From positions 66,863,268-66,927,267 of the forward strand of contig NC_089981.1 in the NCBI RefSeq assembly GCF_036417845.1: a stretch of DNA of 64,000 bases. The letters are read 5' to 3'. The stretch's first letter is position 1. Every line of letters begins with the position of its first letter. The notes beneath the pieces were generated by a model. The model searched no databases and was not told where the DNA came from. It saw only the letters and a list, made by a program, of their open reading frames with translations. The translations under genes were made by a program, and so were the position numbers. Source of the stretch: Apteryx mantelli. Its lineage: Eukaryota; Chordata; Aves; Apterygiformes; Apterygidae. Below, in pieces: positions 42,620 to 53,300 of the stretch.

Positions 42620-42700
42620 ACGCCAGTGTGATGGCATCTGAACGCCAACAGAGTTGGGTACTCTTTTGTTAGCGGTCTTCATAAGCACACAAACATTCAT
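42620..42700 (-). promoter_or_regulatory. DIO2: SECIS element (form 2)
   Basis: This hairpin directs selenocysteine insertion at the DIO2 UGA codons. On the minus strand AUGA lies at 42682-42679. It is followed by a 10-bp helix with one mismatch (GACCGCUAAC, 42677-42668, with GUUGGCGUUC, 42649-42640). An AAA bulge (42667-42665) precedes a small apical helix AGAGU/ACUCU (42664-42660 with 42654-42650), which makes it form 2. The 3' core AGA allows tandem G.A pairs (G42680 with A42637, A42679 with G42638). The basal stem includes GUGUG/CACAC (42690-42686 with 42630-42626). It lies about 4.5 kb past the coding end and resembles the mammalian DIO2 SECIS as I recall it. Confidence 0.93.
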
Positions 42701-45077
42701 GTCTCACCCCCATTCCCTCCTCTCTGAAGCCTCTAAATCAGGCCCATAGCTCACTGAATATAGTTCCAGCACTCACAGGGTGTAGAGTTGAACAAAACTG
42801 GCCAGTATTCCCTACCTGATACCTCTTATTGCTTTGGTTATAGTACTGAATGAAAGTCTTAAAAACCCTTAAACCTACACTCCACATCACAGAAAAGCCA
42901 CTTTCACACGTACAGAAACATAACCTCCCTCCCCTAGCACTGACATCTTTTTGAGAAACTTTGTGGATTTTTCTGCCAAGATCACCTTCATAAAAATGAT
43001 TGCATTTTGTTTTTTAAAGTATTTAGATAGTCATTCAACAATATATATTGGAATAGATATTTTTCTTTTTAAAAGGCAGGGCATGTTTTCCTGCTGCCTT
43101 AAATTTATGTCATTGTCTACACAAGCAAGAGCAAAATGCAATCATTTTCATCTGTACAAAATATTTTACATTCATTTTATACAGTGCTAAATAACGATAT
43201 TAAACACAAAACAATGTAGAATGATAGCCCAGAATAACTTTTAGCTTGCTGGAAATGAAAGAAAAGTACTGAAAGTTTCCCATACTAATGCAGAGACATA
43301 GCATTGGGGTCTTTATTATATATAGTAGCTTTCCAGAATACTTTCAGGCACCTATTGTGTGAGCTATTGCTCAATATGTACGCCATACTGAAACATCTCA
43401 ACACGGTTTAGTGCCCTCAGACAGTGAAAGAAAGAGACAAAAGCAAATCCAGCTTCACAATGGACCAGACCAATTGTGCAATACTATGCTAGCAAGGTAG
43501 CAAAATTTCTGCCTGGACCCGAAACAACCCACTGTTACAACAATTTCAGGTATCTAACATACGTCCACTTCTATCATTAACTGAGAACAACTCATGAAGT
43601 ATAAAACCTTTTCTATAAAATGTATTCTTTTTGTCAACAAAAAAATGAAGAGCTTGTATTTCCATCAGGCACTTGCAAAAGATATTTTTTTCCCTCTAAG
43701 CCCATTTCTATTGAAAATATTTTCCCCTCATTGTTGACCACAAATTTTCTGAGGAAAATTTAAGGATTTACAAAATGTATTCCTGTCTTGATAACCACTG
43801 AGGCTGAACCATCTTTAAGTTTTGGGCAGGGTAAGGTATTCATGTTGCCAAGAAAGAAATGAAGTTTTTGTGTATTTTTTCTTGTGGAAAGTCCTTGTGG
43901 ATTTCCAATTTACAGAAGCCAATTTTATAATTCCTTTATACTGTGTGATGAACAGGCATCTATGAATAACAAGATACTTCACTAAGACAAAATAGTGGAA
44001 ATCCAAAAGGAAGGAGAAAACTGACATAAAAAAACCCCTGTAACTTTAGATATATAAAAGGGTATTAACCAACTGAATTACTAACTCAGAGTTCCTCCTC
44101 TGAGCTAAAGGTGTTTCAGAAGCCATGTTAAACATCTGGCTAGCATTTCCCCGATAGACAGTTAAAACTTCGAAAGTCCCAGTATAATGGGGAAAATAAG
44201 AGAGAAAGAAAAGACTTGCAAGTTTAAGTTTTACAAAGTATGTGGAGTTACCCTGGATTAATGAAGTTTCAGGTGACTAAAGAACAGAATAAATGTAATA
44301 AGGAAAAGAAGATGATTGTGTGGCATACACCAATATGTATATTTTCTCTTGGAATAATGTCTACAGCTTTACTCACCTGAGTAAAAGGACAGTATAGCAA
44401 AAACAGAAGAGATTCAGAGACAGACAAAGAATATGGACCTGTGTAAGAATGTGAAATATTGTTTGGCTTAAGAAACAAGCAAGAAGAACTATATATATTT
44501 CTATATAAAGTACAGAATCACTGACATAAGGAGTAAAATAAGGATCACTCCTGTTCATACTTTCTTAGCATACAAGAGCAAGAGAGGTGAATGACATTGA
44601 AAAGCAACCAATTTAAATCTGACAAAAAGTTGATTTTTTGTTTCTTTGTTTCTCTTCATTTTTAAACAGAATGTCTTTTGATTTTAGACTTCACCATCTC
44701 AAGAAATATTTAAAATATTTAAGTCCCAAACTTCTGGATCAGCCTTTCACAGGGATGAATAAAACATCAACTAGCACATTAGGCAGCACAAAAATCATAA
44801 GGACTGAAGCTAATGAAACTTCCAAAAGAAATTATTGCACCTTCCCCTGAAGCATCTGATACAGTCAGAGGCAGGAGAGTAGATTAAATAAACCAAGTGA
44901 ACCACCTAGTATGGCTATGTTACTGTTTCTATGGTATCAAGTTAAAAAAATTCAGTTATATATCCCAATTAGTCATAAAAATATATGATAATCTTCCACA
45001 CTAAGAATTGATTTACAGTAACATTAATGAATAGAAGAATTAGAACGATTACTACTATTGGCCTTAAACATCCACTT

Positions 45078-45182
45078 ATGTGTGTCTGCATAGGTATATA
45101 CATAGATACAAATATATACACATATATATGTATGCATACATATATATATGTGCATATATCTATACAGGCGCACATACACACA
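45078..45182 (+). repeat. Alternating AT/GT/AC purine-pyrimidine repeat in the DIO2 3' UTR
   Basis: A mixed field of ATATAC, ATATATG and ACACAC units, including CATACATATATATATGTG. It is transcribed as part of the DIO2 3' UTR. Confidence 0.8.
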
Positions 45183-45474
45183 CTTTCTGACAAGCGGGGC
45201 TCACCAGAAGGTCTGAAGACCATTCTTTACCACCTCTCTGATAGGCTTTACCGAACTGTGTAAGTGTGTATGTTTAATAGTGTGTGGAGGAAAATGTGAG
45301 AAGGAAGGGAAATATGAACCTGAATATGTGAGAAATCAGTCATATTATGGTCAGTATTTCAGATCTGTGCTTGAAAATACATTTCCAAGCGTCTTGTACA
45401 TTGGCTAAGTTGACCAACAGCCAAACAAAAAGAAATACACAACATTGAAGGAACATTGCGAAAACAAAAATATT

Positions 45475-45509
45475 TTTATATATGTGTGTATATATATATA
45501 TATATATAC
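45475..45509 (+). repeat. (TA)n microsatellite in the DIO2 3' UTR
   Basis: TTATATATGTGTG followed by about eleven TA units. Simple repeat. Confidence 0.9.
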
Positions 45510-46256
45510 TTTCTGTTATTTCTTGTGTTAGTACTAATATATCATATCTCTGATAACTGGCAGGATGAGAAATTAAGAGAACTAATTTAATTTTTGCCAC
45601 TTACCCTGTTTATCTGTTTCATGTTTCTGCCAAAGTTGAGAGAAAACTTGGATAGTCCACCTCCTCATATAGATTTTCACTTCTCAGTTCTAATGGTCTA
45701 GCTCACTGTAAACCTACCCTTTCATCAGATCATTTTAATTTTAAAAAGACCTAAACTTAATGCCTAGTCTAAATTGACAGCATCTCTTTAAATATAATTA
45801 AAAATACTTCTCAAACCCATTCTTATGAAAATGCTGCCATCTTTTACACTATTCACGTTAATTCACACTACTTGTCATTACTATTACTGAGAAGGCTTCT
45901 GAGAACATGTGTGAAATAAATATATACTGTCACATCCAATAGCAGAATTGCAGTTAGTCAATTCTGAGATTGCAAGATCTTTAACTTTCAGATAAACTAA
46001 TCTAGCTATAAACCAATTGCAGGTATCTAAGATACTAAAAACCAGCATGACCACATTTAACAGGGTAAATGACTGGATAGGTTTCCGTTTCAATGAGGTA
46101 AAGTTGTGTATAAATTCCCCCATCCCCAAAATACATCAGTACGGTCATTATCTCAAATAAAAATAAGAGAGTGAAAAATAAGTTACTTTTAAAAAAGCTA
46201 AAAATGAAATTACCCTTAAGCCTCTTGCAATTGTTTCTCTAGGACAGAAAGAGACT

Positions 46257-46276
46257 GGGGGGGGGGGGAACGGGGG
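46257..46276 (-). repeat. C12 and C5 tract in the DIO2 3' UTR
   Basis: On the plus strand, G12 (46257-46268), AAC, then G5 (46272-46276). The mRNA therefore carries C5, GTT, then C12, a possible poly(C)-protein site. Confidence 0.85.
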
Positions 46277-47156
46277 AAAGGAAAAAGAGAAGAAAACCGG
46301 AGATTATTGATAAATGCATGTTGTCAGTTCTGAGAACTGAGGGTTGGCATCAGCTGAGCTATTGTCTCTTGATTCACACTCTGGATAGTTCTTGGTGTGT
46401 TGTGGCAAATAGTCCAGCTTTTTCAATTTTCAAAATGGATCAATGGGGTCATTTGATCATCTTTGTCTTTTTGGTCCTACTCCATGGATATTAACATCTT
46501 TCTCAACAGGCACAGGCCTACATATGGATGCAAACATACAAATAGAGTTACATAGTTAATATGCTGTGCAGAGAGGCGTCCCTAAGGAGTATAAATACCA
46601 GCATATGATGTTTCATCTCGATCTGAGCAGCCGGTTTGCATGCAGGGTGCATTGCAGGTTCCTGCAGTCTCTGAACAATAAAACCTCTACAGAAAAAGGA
46701 CAATTGCCACACTCCACTTGCATTTCTACACAAATTAATTGCAAACCCTCTGGCTCCTCCCAAGTTGCTTGCATTGGCCACAAGAGGGTAAAGAAGTGTC
46801 TCTGATGAAATGCATGGCGTTGCCTTTCCATGGAATGCCTTCCAGGAAGCAATGCGTCTGACTCACCCTCCAGCCAACACTTCATGCAACCGGTTCCTTC
46901 CGGGAGATGGAGCTCATCTCACCACTCTTCCTGCTCAGCAGCAGCACCTTTTCACAGCAGCCTCTTCTGTTCCATAGGGAATGCAGGAGTGGGATTTTTT
47001 TCATACAATTAACATTTCTGTGGAGTTAGGTTTTTTGTTTTTTATTTTCCTAGTTTATGTTCATTTGACCTTGTTATCAGTTGTGTTCTCCTGCAGTCAT
47101 CCAAAAGGCCTTACTCAAACCAGCATATGATTTCGTTTCTTCCCTTTTACATCACT

Positions 47157-47774
47157 TTAAAGGGACACATCTATTGACATATCTTCTGTAGAGAGTGGAT
47201 TTCATCTTTTGCTGAAATTTTGTTCCAGCCAAAGCCGAACCTCCTGGAGATTGTAGAAAAAGGGGCCTTTGCCTCCCAGGTAGGCAATTTTTTGTCTCTG
47301 CACAATGCACACTCGCTCAAATGAAACCCCATAGGCCACATTGGCATTGTTGTCCATGCAGTCAGCAACTACTTGGCATTGAGGTGGCAAGGAAAACCGT
47401 TCTAGGAGCTGGTGAGCGGCTGCACATCGGTCTTCCTGGTTCCTGTGTTTCTTAACTTCAAATGAAGAAGAGGAAATTCCAGGGGCGGCCCAGCCATCAG
47501 ATGGGTGAGCCTCATCAATGTAGACCAACAGAAAGTCAGCCACACCAGAGAACTCCTCCACCAGCTTGCTGAAGGCCGACAGCTGGTTTGTGAATGGTGG
47601 TCAGGTAGCTGAACCAAAGTTGACCACCAGTGGCCTCTCTGAGTTGGCAAAATCCAGAAGGTGGCATTTGGTTCCACACTTCCCACCAACACTCTTCCAG
47701 CTGTTAGTGCTGCCATCACTGCCATTGGCTACGTGGATTACACTGGAGTTTGGGGCTTCTCCTCCCAGTTTGAC
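47157..47774 (-). CDS. DIO2: DIO2 exon 2 coding part: catalytic domain with two in-frame UGA codons
   Basis: This exon encodes the thioredoxin-fold catalytic domain, starting VKLGGEAPNSS. The acceptor AG is at 47775-47776, with a possible CTAAC branch point at 47805-47809. Residues 75-131 lead to the active-site context NFGSAT-Sec-PPF, with Sec132 encoded by TGA at 47601-47603. Downstream come LLVYIDEAHPSDGW (His164, the conserved active-site histidine region), SFEVKKH and CIVQRQKIAYLGGKGPF, ending NFSKR at residue 264. A second TGA (47202-47204) follows, then NPLSTEDMSIDVSL and TAA at 47157-47159. The protein is therefore 264 residues if the second UGA stops translation, or 279 if it is read. 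The D2-specific loop after HVANGSDG is one residue shorter than the human form as I recall it and has an extra Cys (GGKCGTKC). Ordinary gene finders will split this exon at the UGA. Confidence 0.97.
47202..47204 (-). other. DIO2: Second in-frame UGA (residue 265): stop or selenocysteine
   Basis: This TGA follows NFSKR. A second UGA at the equivalent place (Sec266) is known in mammalian DIO2, where it can act as a stop or be read as Sec and is not needed for catalysis. Here 14 sense codons follow before TAA at 47157-47159. Whether it is decoded cannot be told from the sequence. Confidence 0.85.
47601..47603 (-). other. DIO2: Selenocysteine codon (UGA), Sec132
   Basis: This TGA interrupts an otherwise continuous deiodinase frame exactly where the family carries its catalytic selenocysteine (GSAT-Sec-PPF). 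The coding match continues without a gap on both sides. Together with the SECIS-like hairpin in the 3' UTR, this supports recoding rather than a nonsense mutation. Confidence 0.97.
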
Positions 47775-48094
47775 CTGATAGCAAAACAAATGAAAACATA
47801 ATAAGTTAGTGTGACTTGTTTTCCCAGTGTCCGTTTGATTACTCTCTCTAAATAAATGCAGTCACCTGTTCAAATAGTACAGTTTACTCCCCACATGGGA
47901 ACTAGCAAAGGGATTCTGGATTTAGCAAATCATCAAAAGCAGCAGCTTCAAGAAGGCCCTAGTCCCTCTGGATATCTGGAAGTCTCTAGTCTCCTTCCAC
48001 TCCCAGTGCAGGGAAATGTGACAGGTATAGCACTTCATTATGCTTATTGTTAGATAACTTGTCCTGAGATCTATTTTGTCCTATCCACCACAGA

Positions 48095-48870
48095 CATGTG
48101 AATAGACTGTTTCCTTCCTCTTCACAGAAACCCTTGTATATTTGCAGATTCTTATAAAGTCTCTCCTTAGTCACCTTCTCTTTCAGGCAGACTACCTCCT
48201 GTGTCTTTTTACCTTTTTCTGCTAGCTAAATTTTCTAGATGTATGAATTTTTTTCACTATCCTCATATGAGCTCTCTCCACTTGCTCCACATCTTTCTTG
48301 AAGAACAGTGTTCAAAACTGGATTCTCCTTCTGTAGAGCTTTTACTAATTCAGAGAAGGATCAGACAACTAGTTCATGTGTCTCAGAGGCTACACCTGTT
48401 AATATGTTCAAGGAGATGTTTGCTTTTTCCAAAACATCATGAACACTATTGACTACTGGTGAGCTTGTGAACAGCTATAATGCCCAGGTGCTTTTCTGCC
48501 TATCATCTAGTTGCTCCTCATCATGGATTTGTGCACTTCAGTAGTCTAGCCTAAATGTAGTGCTTTGCACTTGATTCTATTGAACTGCATCCTACATTTT
48601 CAAAACATTTTTCCAGTTCTTCAAAATCATTCTGAATTGTATTCCTGACCAACACAATACCTGCCGTACATGCCTCCCAACTTTGAGAAGTTTTCAGATT
48701 TCATAAGCGTATGTTCAATTCCATCCTGCAGACCACGAATGAAAATACAGAGAGTACCAGATCCAAAAGAGATCTTAGCAGTATCTGACTCAATACATTG
48801 TTCTGTTTTGACAATGGGCCACTGAAGACTGCACTGTCCAAAGGATTTTCTAACCACTTTGCAGTAATTT
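48095..48870 (-). mobile_element. Older, degraded CR1-family LINE fragment
   Basis: The plus strand reads as the reverse complement of an ancient CR1 of the type common in turtles and crocodilians. Phrases such as CTCTCCTTAGTCACC, GATGTTTGCTTTTTCC, GTAGTGCTTTGCAC and TTCAAAATCATTCTGAAT occur in the expected order. No long reverse-transcriptase frame survives, so it is older than the copy at 49560-50370. The borders are approximate. Confidence 0.8.
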
Positions 48871-49019
48871 CATCAATGATTGAATAACACATTTCCTTCT
48901 ACTGCAATATTTCTCTAAAAGAAGATTGGGGGAAAAGCAGCAGAAAAACAGGAAAGCTTATTTGAAGGTTGAAGCAGGATGAAGTTAAGGCTTTTTAGCT
49001 CTAACCTCAGATCTAATCT

Positions 49020-49150
49020 GAACTCAATACACAGTTGTGAGAAAGTCATTTTGCTTGACAGTGCTTTAATTTCCCTGCCTATAGAAAGAAGACAGAATGT
49101 ATGCATCTCACAAAGGGGTTGCCAGAATAAAGTGAAACCTGCAGAGGGCT
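49020..49150 (+). mobile_element. Probable MIR-like SINE fragment
   Basis: GAGAAAGTCATTTTGCTTGA, TTTCCCTGCCTATAGAAAG and CTCACAAAGGGGTTGCCAG follow the order of the MIR 3' half. It lies in the DIO2 intron between the two CR1 copies. Confidence 0.45.
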
Positions 49151-49559
49151 CCAAGATCCTTAGCTGATAATCACTATAGAACCACAAAATATGACTACAT
49201 ACGACAATCAGTTTCTTAAGAGCCTTGCCACAGTAATTCCTATGTATCTGCCCTTAACACCAGGCTCTAGTACAACAATGCAATTATCTTTCCATTTTTT
49301 CCTGCCTTTATCTCTCTCTGTATCCTGTGTATTTGATAATATGTAGAAATGCTGTTTTGAACAAACACATACAGGGCCAAATCCTGAAGTCCGTCATATT
49401 TTATTCATTTCTTTCTCAAGTTACACTCCTACTGAAGTCATTTGAAGTTAAAACTGAATGAGAATTCTGTAAAAACTGAATAAATAACTGATTTTGGGTG
49501 CACTGTTCATTCTACTTTACATTATCAGGTACCACTTACTGACAAGTCACATGCAGTAA

Positions 49560-50370
49560 GAATCACAGAATGCTTGACATTGGAAGGGACCTTTGGAGAT
49601 CATCTGGTCTAACCCAATCTGCTCAAGCAGGGTCAGCGAGAGCAGGCTGCCCAGGACCACGCTGAGATGGCTTTTGAATATCTCCAGGGATGGAAACTCC
49701 ACAACCTTTCTGGGCAACCTGTTCCAGTGCTCAGTCACCCTCACAGTAAAAAAGTGTTTTCTTATATTTAGACAGAATTTCCTGTGTTTCAGTTTGTGCC
49801 CTCTTGTCCTGTCACTTGGCACCACTGAAAAGAGTTTTGCTCCTTCTCCTGTACACCCTCCCTTCAGATATTTATACACGTTGACAAGATCCCCCTGAGC
49901 CTTCTCTTCTCCACACTGAACAATGCCAGCTCTCTCAGCCCTTCCTCATATGAGAGATGCTCCAGTCCCTTAATCATCTTAGTGACCCTTTGCTGTACTT
50001 GCTCCAGTGCAAGTCTCTCCATGTCTCTCTGGTACTGGGGAGCTGAGCACTGGACCCAGCACTTCAGGTGCGGCCTCACCAGGGCTGAGTAGAGGGGAAG
50101 GATCCCCTCCCTCGACCTGCTGGCAACGGTCTTTATAATGCAGCCATTGGCCTTTGCCACAAGGGCATGTTGCTGGCTTATGGTCAACTGGTCCACCAGG
50201 ACCCCCAGGTCCTTCTCTGAAGAGCTGTTTTCCAGCAAGTCATCACCCAGCCTGTACTGGTGCATGGGGTTATTTCTCCCCAGGTGAAGGACTTTGCGCA
50301 TCCCTTTATCAAACTTCATGAGGTTTCTTTCTGCCCATTTCTCCAGCTTGTTGAGGTCTCCCTGAATGGA
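49560..50370 (-). mobile_element. CR1 LINE, 5'-truncated, relatively young
   Basis: This is the 3' end of a chicken-repeat-1 retrotransposon. On the minus strand it encodes the C-terminal part of the reverse-transcriptase ORF, including [44 protein letters not shown] and FTVRVTEHWNRLP. The frame is broken by a shift near 49870-49880, where the reading passes from LRGILSTC to YKYLKGG. The 3' end carries one ATTCTGTG octamer (CACAGAAT on the plus strand at 49563-49570). Sequence similarity stops near 50370, a typical 5' truncation. It lies in the DIO2 intron on the gene's strand and is not functional. Confidence 0.95.
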
Positions 50371-53300
50371 GTTGGGTTAAGAGCTGAATATTTAACTGAG
50401 GCTATTGCTCTGAGATCTGGGTCCTCCATTTCTTCCTGAGAAACCTGACTACCCTGCATAAATCCAGTTATTCATGTTTCAGCTCCATTGCATCAGACTA
50501 GCAAAAGAAACAGAATTTAACCAAAGAAGATTTTGTAAGACACTTCCCTTAAACCCAAAAGATTTTAGAGCTAAATGAGAAGGTCTCACAACATGTCTGC
50601 AGGGGATATAAGCATCATTTTAGCTATTTTCTATAGTGCAAATTGAGACACAAATGTGCTGCCTTTCATTCAGAGATCAGAAAGGGAGAGCGCCATAGCA
50701 AGAAAGAATGGCTGAGACCTATGATGTTGAGTATATGGTAATGATGCCACTCTCAACAGTGGACTGTGCAGCTGCCACTACAGCACAGGCTAGGTGAACA
50801 GGCACTGTGCAGGAAAGGAAAGCCCCTCACTGCTCCTAGCAAACCTCCATCTATAACATTAGTTATGTGCTAGAACCCTGGTAATGGGTAAAAATAGTCT
50901 GGTGTTTGACTTCATGCCTTTGGAAGCAAACAAAGTTTGAAATTGCTGTGTTTAGGACCTGCTGAGCAGGTGGATTGTCCACTGAACTCAAGAAAGGAAA
51001 AGAGCTTTATCCCAGCTTTCTTAAAGGAAAGATCTTTCTGTAGAGAGACAGTGACAAAAAAAACTCAGCCTGTTTCATGTTTGTCAATGTTACAAGGGAT
51101 TCACCTTGTAACATTTAACAAGTGCTGCTACAGACAAATAGTGTTTACTGCTTAGCAGGTAGTAGGTACTCTTCCTCTGAGCTGCTAAACATCTGCATTT
51201 CTCTCTGCCATTCTGTGGAGTAAGATAGGCAGAGCAGAAGTAAATAAGGTTAAAGATCAGACATGAGCAAAAAATACAGTGGCCAAGATCATTTGGAGAT
51301 GATATAATCAACCAAGGGCTCCATTCAGTCCAAAGGCCAGCCAGACAACTCAGCTTTTTGTGGTAGGTTGGTGAGTACCAAACAAGGGCATATCACATAA
51401 AAATGGCACAAATACTAGATCACTCTGCCTAGAAAGCTTAATTGTTCTTCTGCTAACAAGCCATTGCCTTTTCAGAGCTGGGTTGCCCAAAATATGTCTT
51501 TTGGGCAAAGCCTGACATGCAAGTATCTGTGCTGCACCCACTCTCTGAATGAATAATGGATTTCAGTGCTTAGGAGTGTGTACTCATTCAGTCAAGGAAA
51601 AGAAGTAATAACATGTGATTTATCTCATAAATCACAATTAAGCAACACACTTTGAATTTCTGATATTTGTTGGCAACCTTCAGAGGACAAGAAAATTAAA
51701 GGTAAAAAGGACAGAAGAAAGTAAAACTGAACAATGAACGGAGCTGCTCAGGAGACAGCAACAGCCAAGCAGCTGTTTCCCCTGTTCTTCTGGTTTTATT
51801 TTAGCAAAGCTGTTATGACCGAAAATGCTCTGACCAACACTACAATCTTTAATTGAGAAACCACAGTCTGCTTATGCAAAAAGAGAGGCTAAATGTTGTA
51901 TGCTCCTCATTACCAAGTGTTCATTCAGGTCTACCAAATGCTTCTTTTCCTAGACAAGTTTGCAAACCCTGAAGGAACAGACTAATAAAGCAACTCCCAT
52001 TGATGAACATTCACATGAGAATGCCCTTCAAGTATCATATAACATTGATACCAAGGGTGGCAATGTCTTTTATTATTCTCCAGAAATGCAAGTTTGTATC
52101 CTGTCACTCCGACTTCTTATTGACCAAAAAACAGAGAAATTTAGAAATTTAAACTACTGTGTCTTACGTCACCTTGTAGAGGTTTCTCTTTACTTCCCAC
52201 AGCCACAAAGCAAGTCTCATGGCCGCAGGTTACCCATCATGTTAATTTTTGTTTCTAGGAGTGCTTGTGTTGGTTTTTTTTCCCCCCTTAATGAGACATC
52301 CTTGCCAAGCAGGCATTCACAAGGCATTTTCTGCTCTTGCAAAGGAGTAATTAGGTCGGTGCCTTGTTCCATGCCAGTGTCAAGCACTCTAAAATCCAGC
52401 CCTACCCAGTCGTTAATGCTTAAACATAAGCAGCAGCATCTCCACTAATTGGTCTTGATGAAATGCTGACGTTCCCAAAGAGACTCTTTATTTCACCCCG
52501 CTCGGGAACAGATTGACACAGGATGACAATATCATCCTCGCTGATCATCTGCATTGTGGGCCTTGGCTGTCTTCTTTGTTGTTACTTATTGAAATAAAAA
52601 GTAGCTCTTGGAAAAGAAAATCAACACAATGAAAAAAACAAACAAAAAAACATGTATTCAGCCAAACTGCTTTTGAAATCTTACACAAAGGCAGGCAAAA
52701 TATAAATTCTGAGAAACAAACCAGCAGAATTTCCCTCACACACAATCCAGTGTTTCTATAATCACATACTTATATGTGCATGAATATTCGGGCATGCAAC
52801 ACTGGCCTTCTGGATGCCAAGCTGAGGTGGAAACCAGGCAGTGCACAGGCACCTCCCTCCCATGCAGCCTGCCCAGGGCAGGCGAGGTTGGCCAGCAAAA
52901 TGTGAGAGCCGCTCTGGCCATTACCCATAGCAAGCCCCAACCCTACACTAAGGCAGTAATTTGCATCATTTGTGTGAATTTCCTTTGCTTGACAGCCTTG
53001 GTGCTGCCTCTCCATCTCCGAGTTTGCACGCAGAGTGAAAGGGAACAAGGTTACTGATGCTTTAGCACACAGACTGCAAAATGAAGGAGACTTGGGAGTG
53101 GAAAAGAAAGCCCTATTCATAAACTACAGGCTAGAAATAGCACATACTGCTAACTTTGTTGTACAGTCTCCATGAGGTCTAGGAAAAGCCCCATGGACAA
53201 AACATCACCTCCTCATTTACCTTTTCCTTTTTGTTGCTTTGCTTTTATCAGTTTTAGCATAACCCTCCTGGGATCCTGTGGACTGGAATATGGCTTTCAT

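Larger units (their letters stand above)
42390..47156 (-). other. DIO2: DIO2 3' untranslated region
   Basis: The region from the TAA at 47157 to the predicted cleavage site near 42390 is about 4.8 kb. With the leader and coding sequence it gives an mRNA of about 6.2 kb, in line with the long DIO2 mRNAs known in vertebrates. It contains AT/GT dinucleotide repeats, a C12 tract on the RNA strand, candidate early AATAAA signals at 47041-47046 and 43312-43317, and the SECIS near its end. Short ORFs inside it on both strands resemble no protein I know. Confidence 0.8.

Noticed and set aside
46613..46885. 90-codon minus-strand frame downstream of DIO2
   Set aside because: It lies within the 3' UTR and has no recognisable protein content.
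49547..50319. Reverse-transcriptase-like frames as a host or viral gene
   Set aside because: They are the 3' part of a CR1 LINE, with a frame shift and a 5' truncation.
51960..52448. 162-codon open frame in the DIO2 intron
   Set aside because: It lies opposite to the gene, with no recognisable domain and no splice context.
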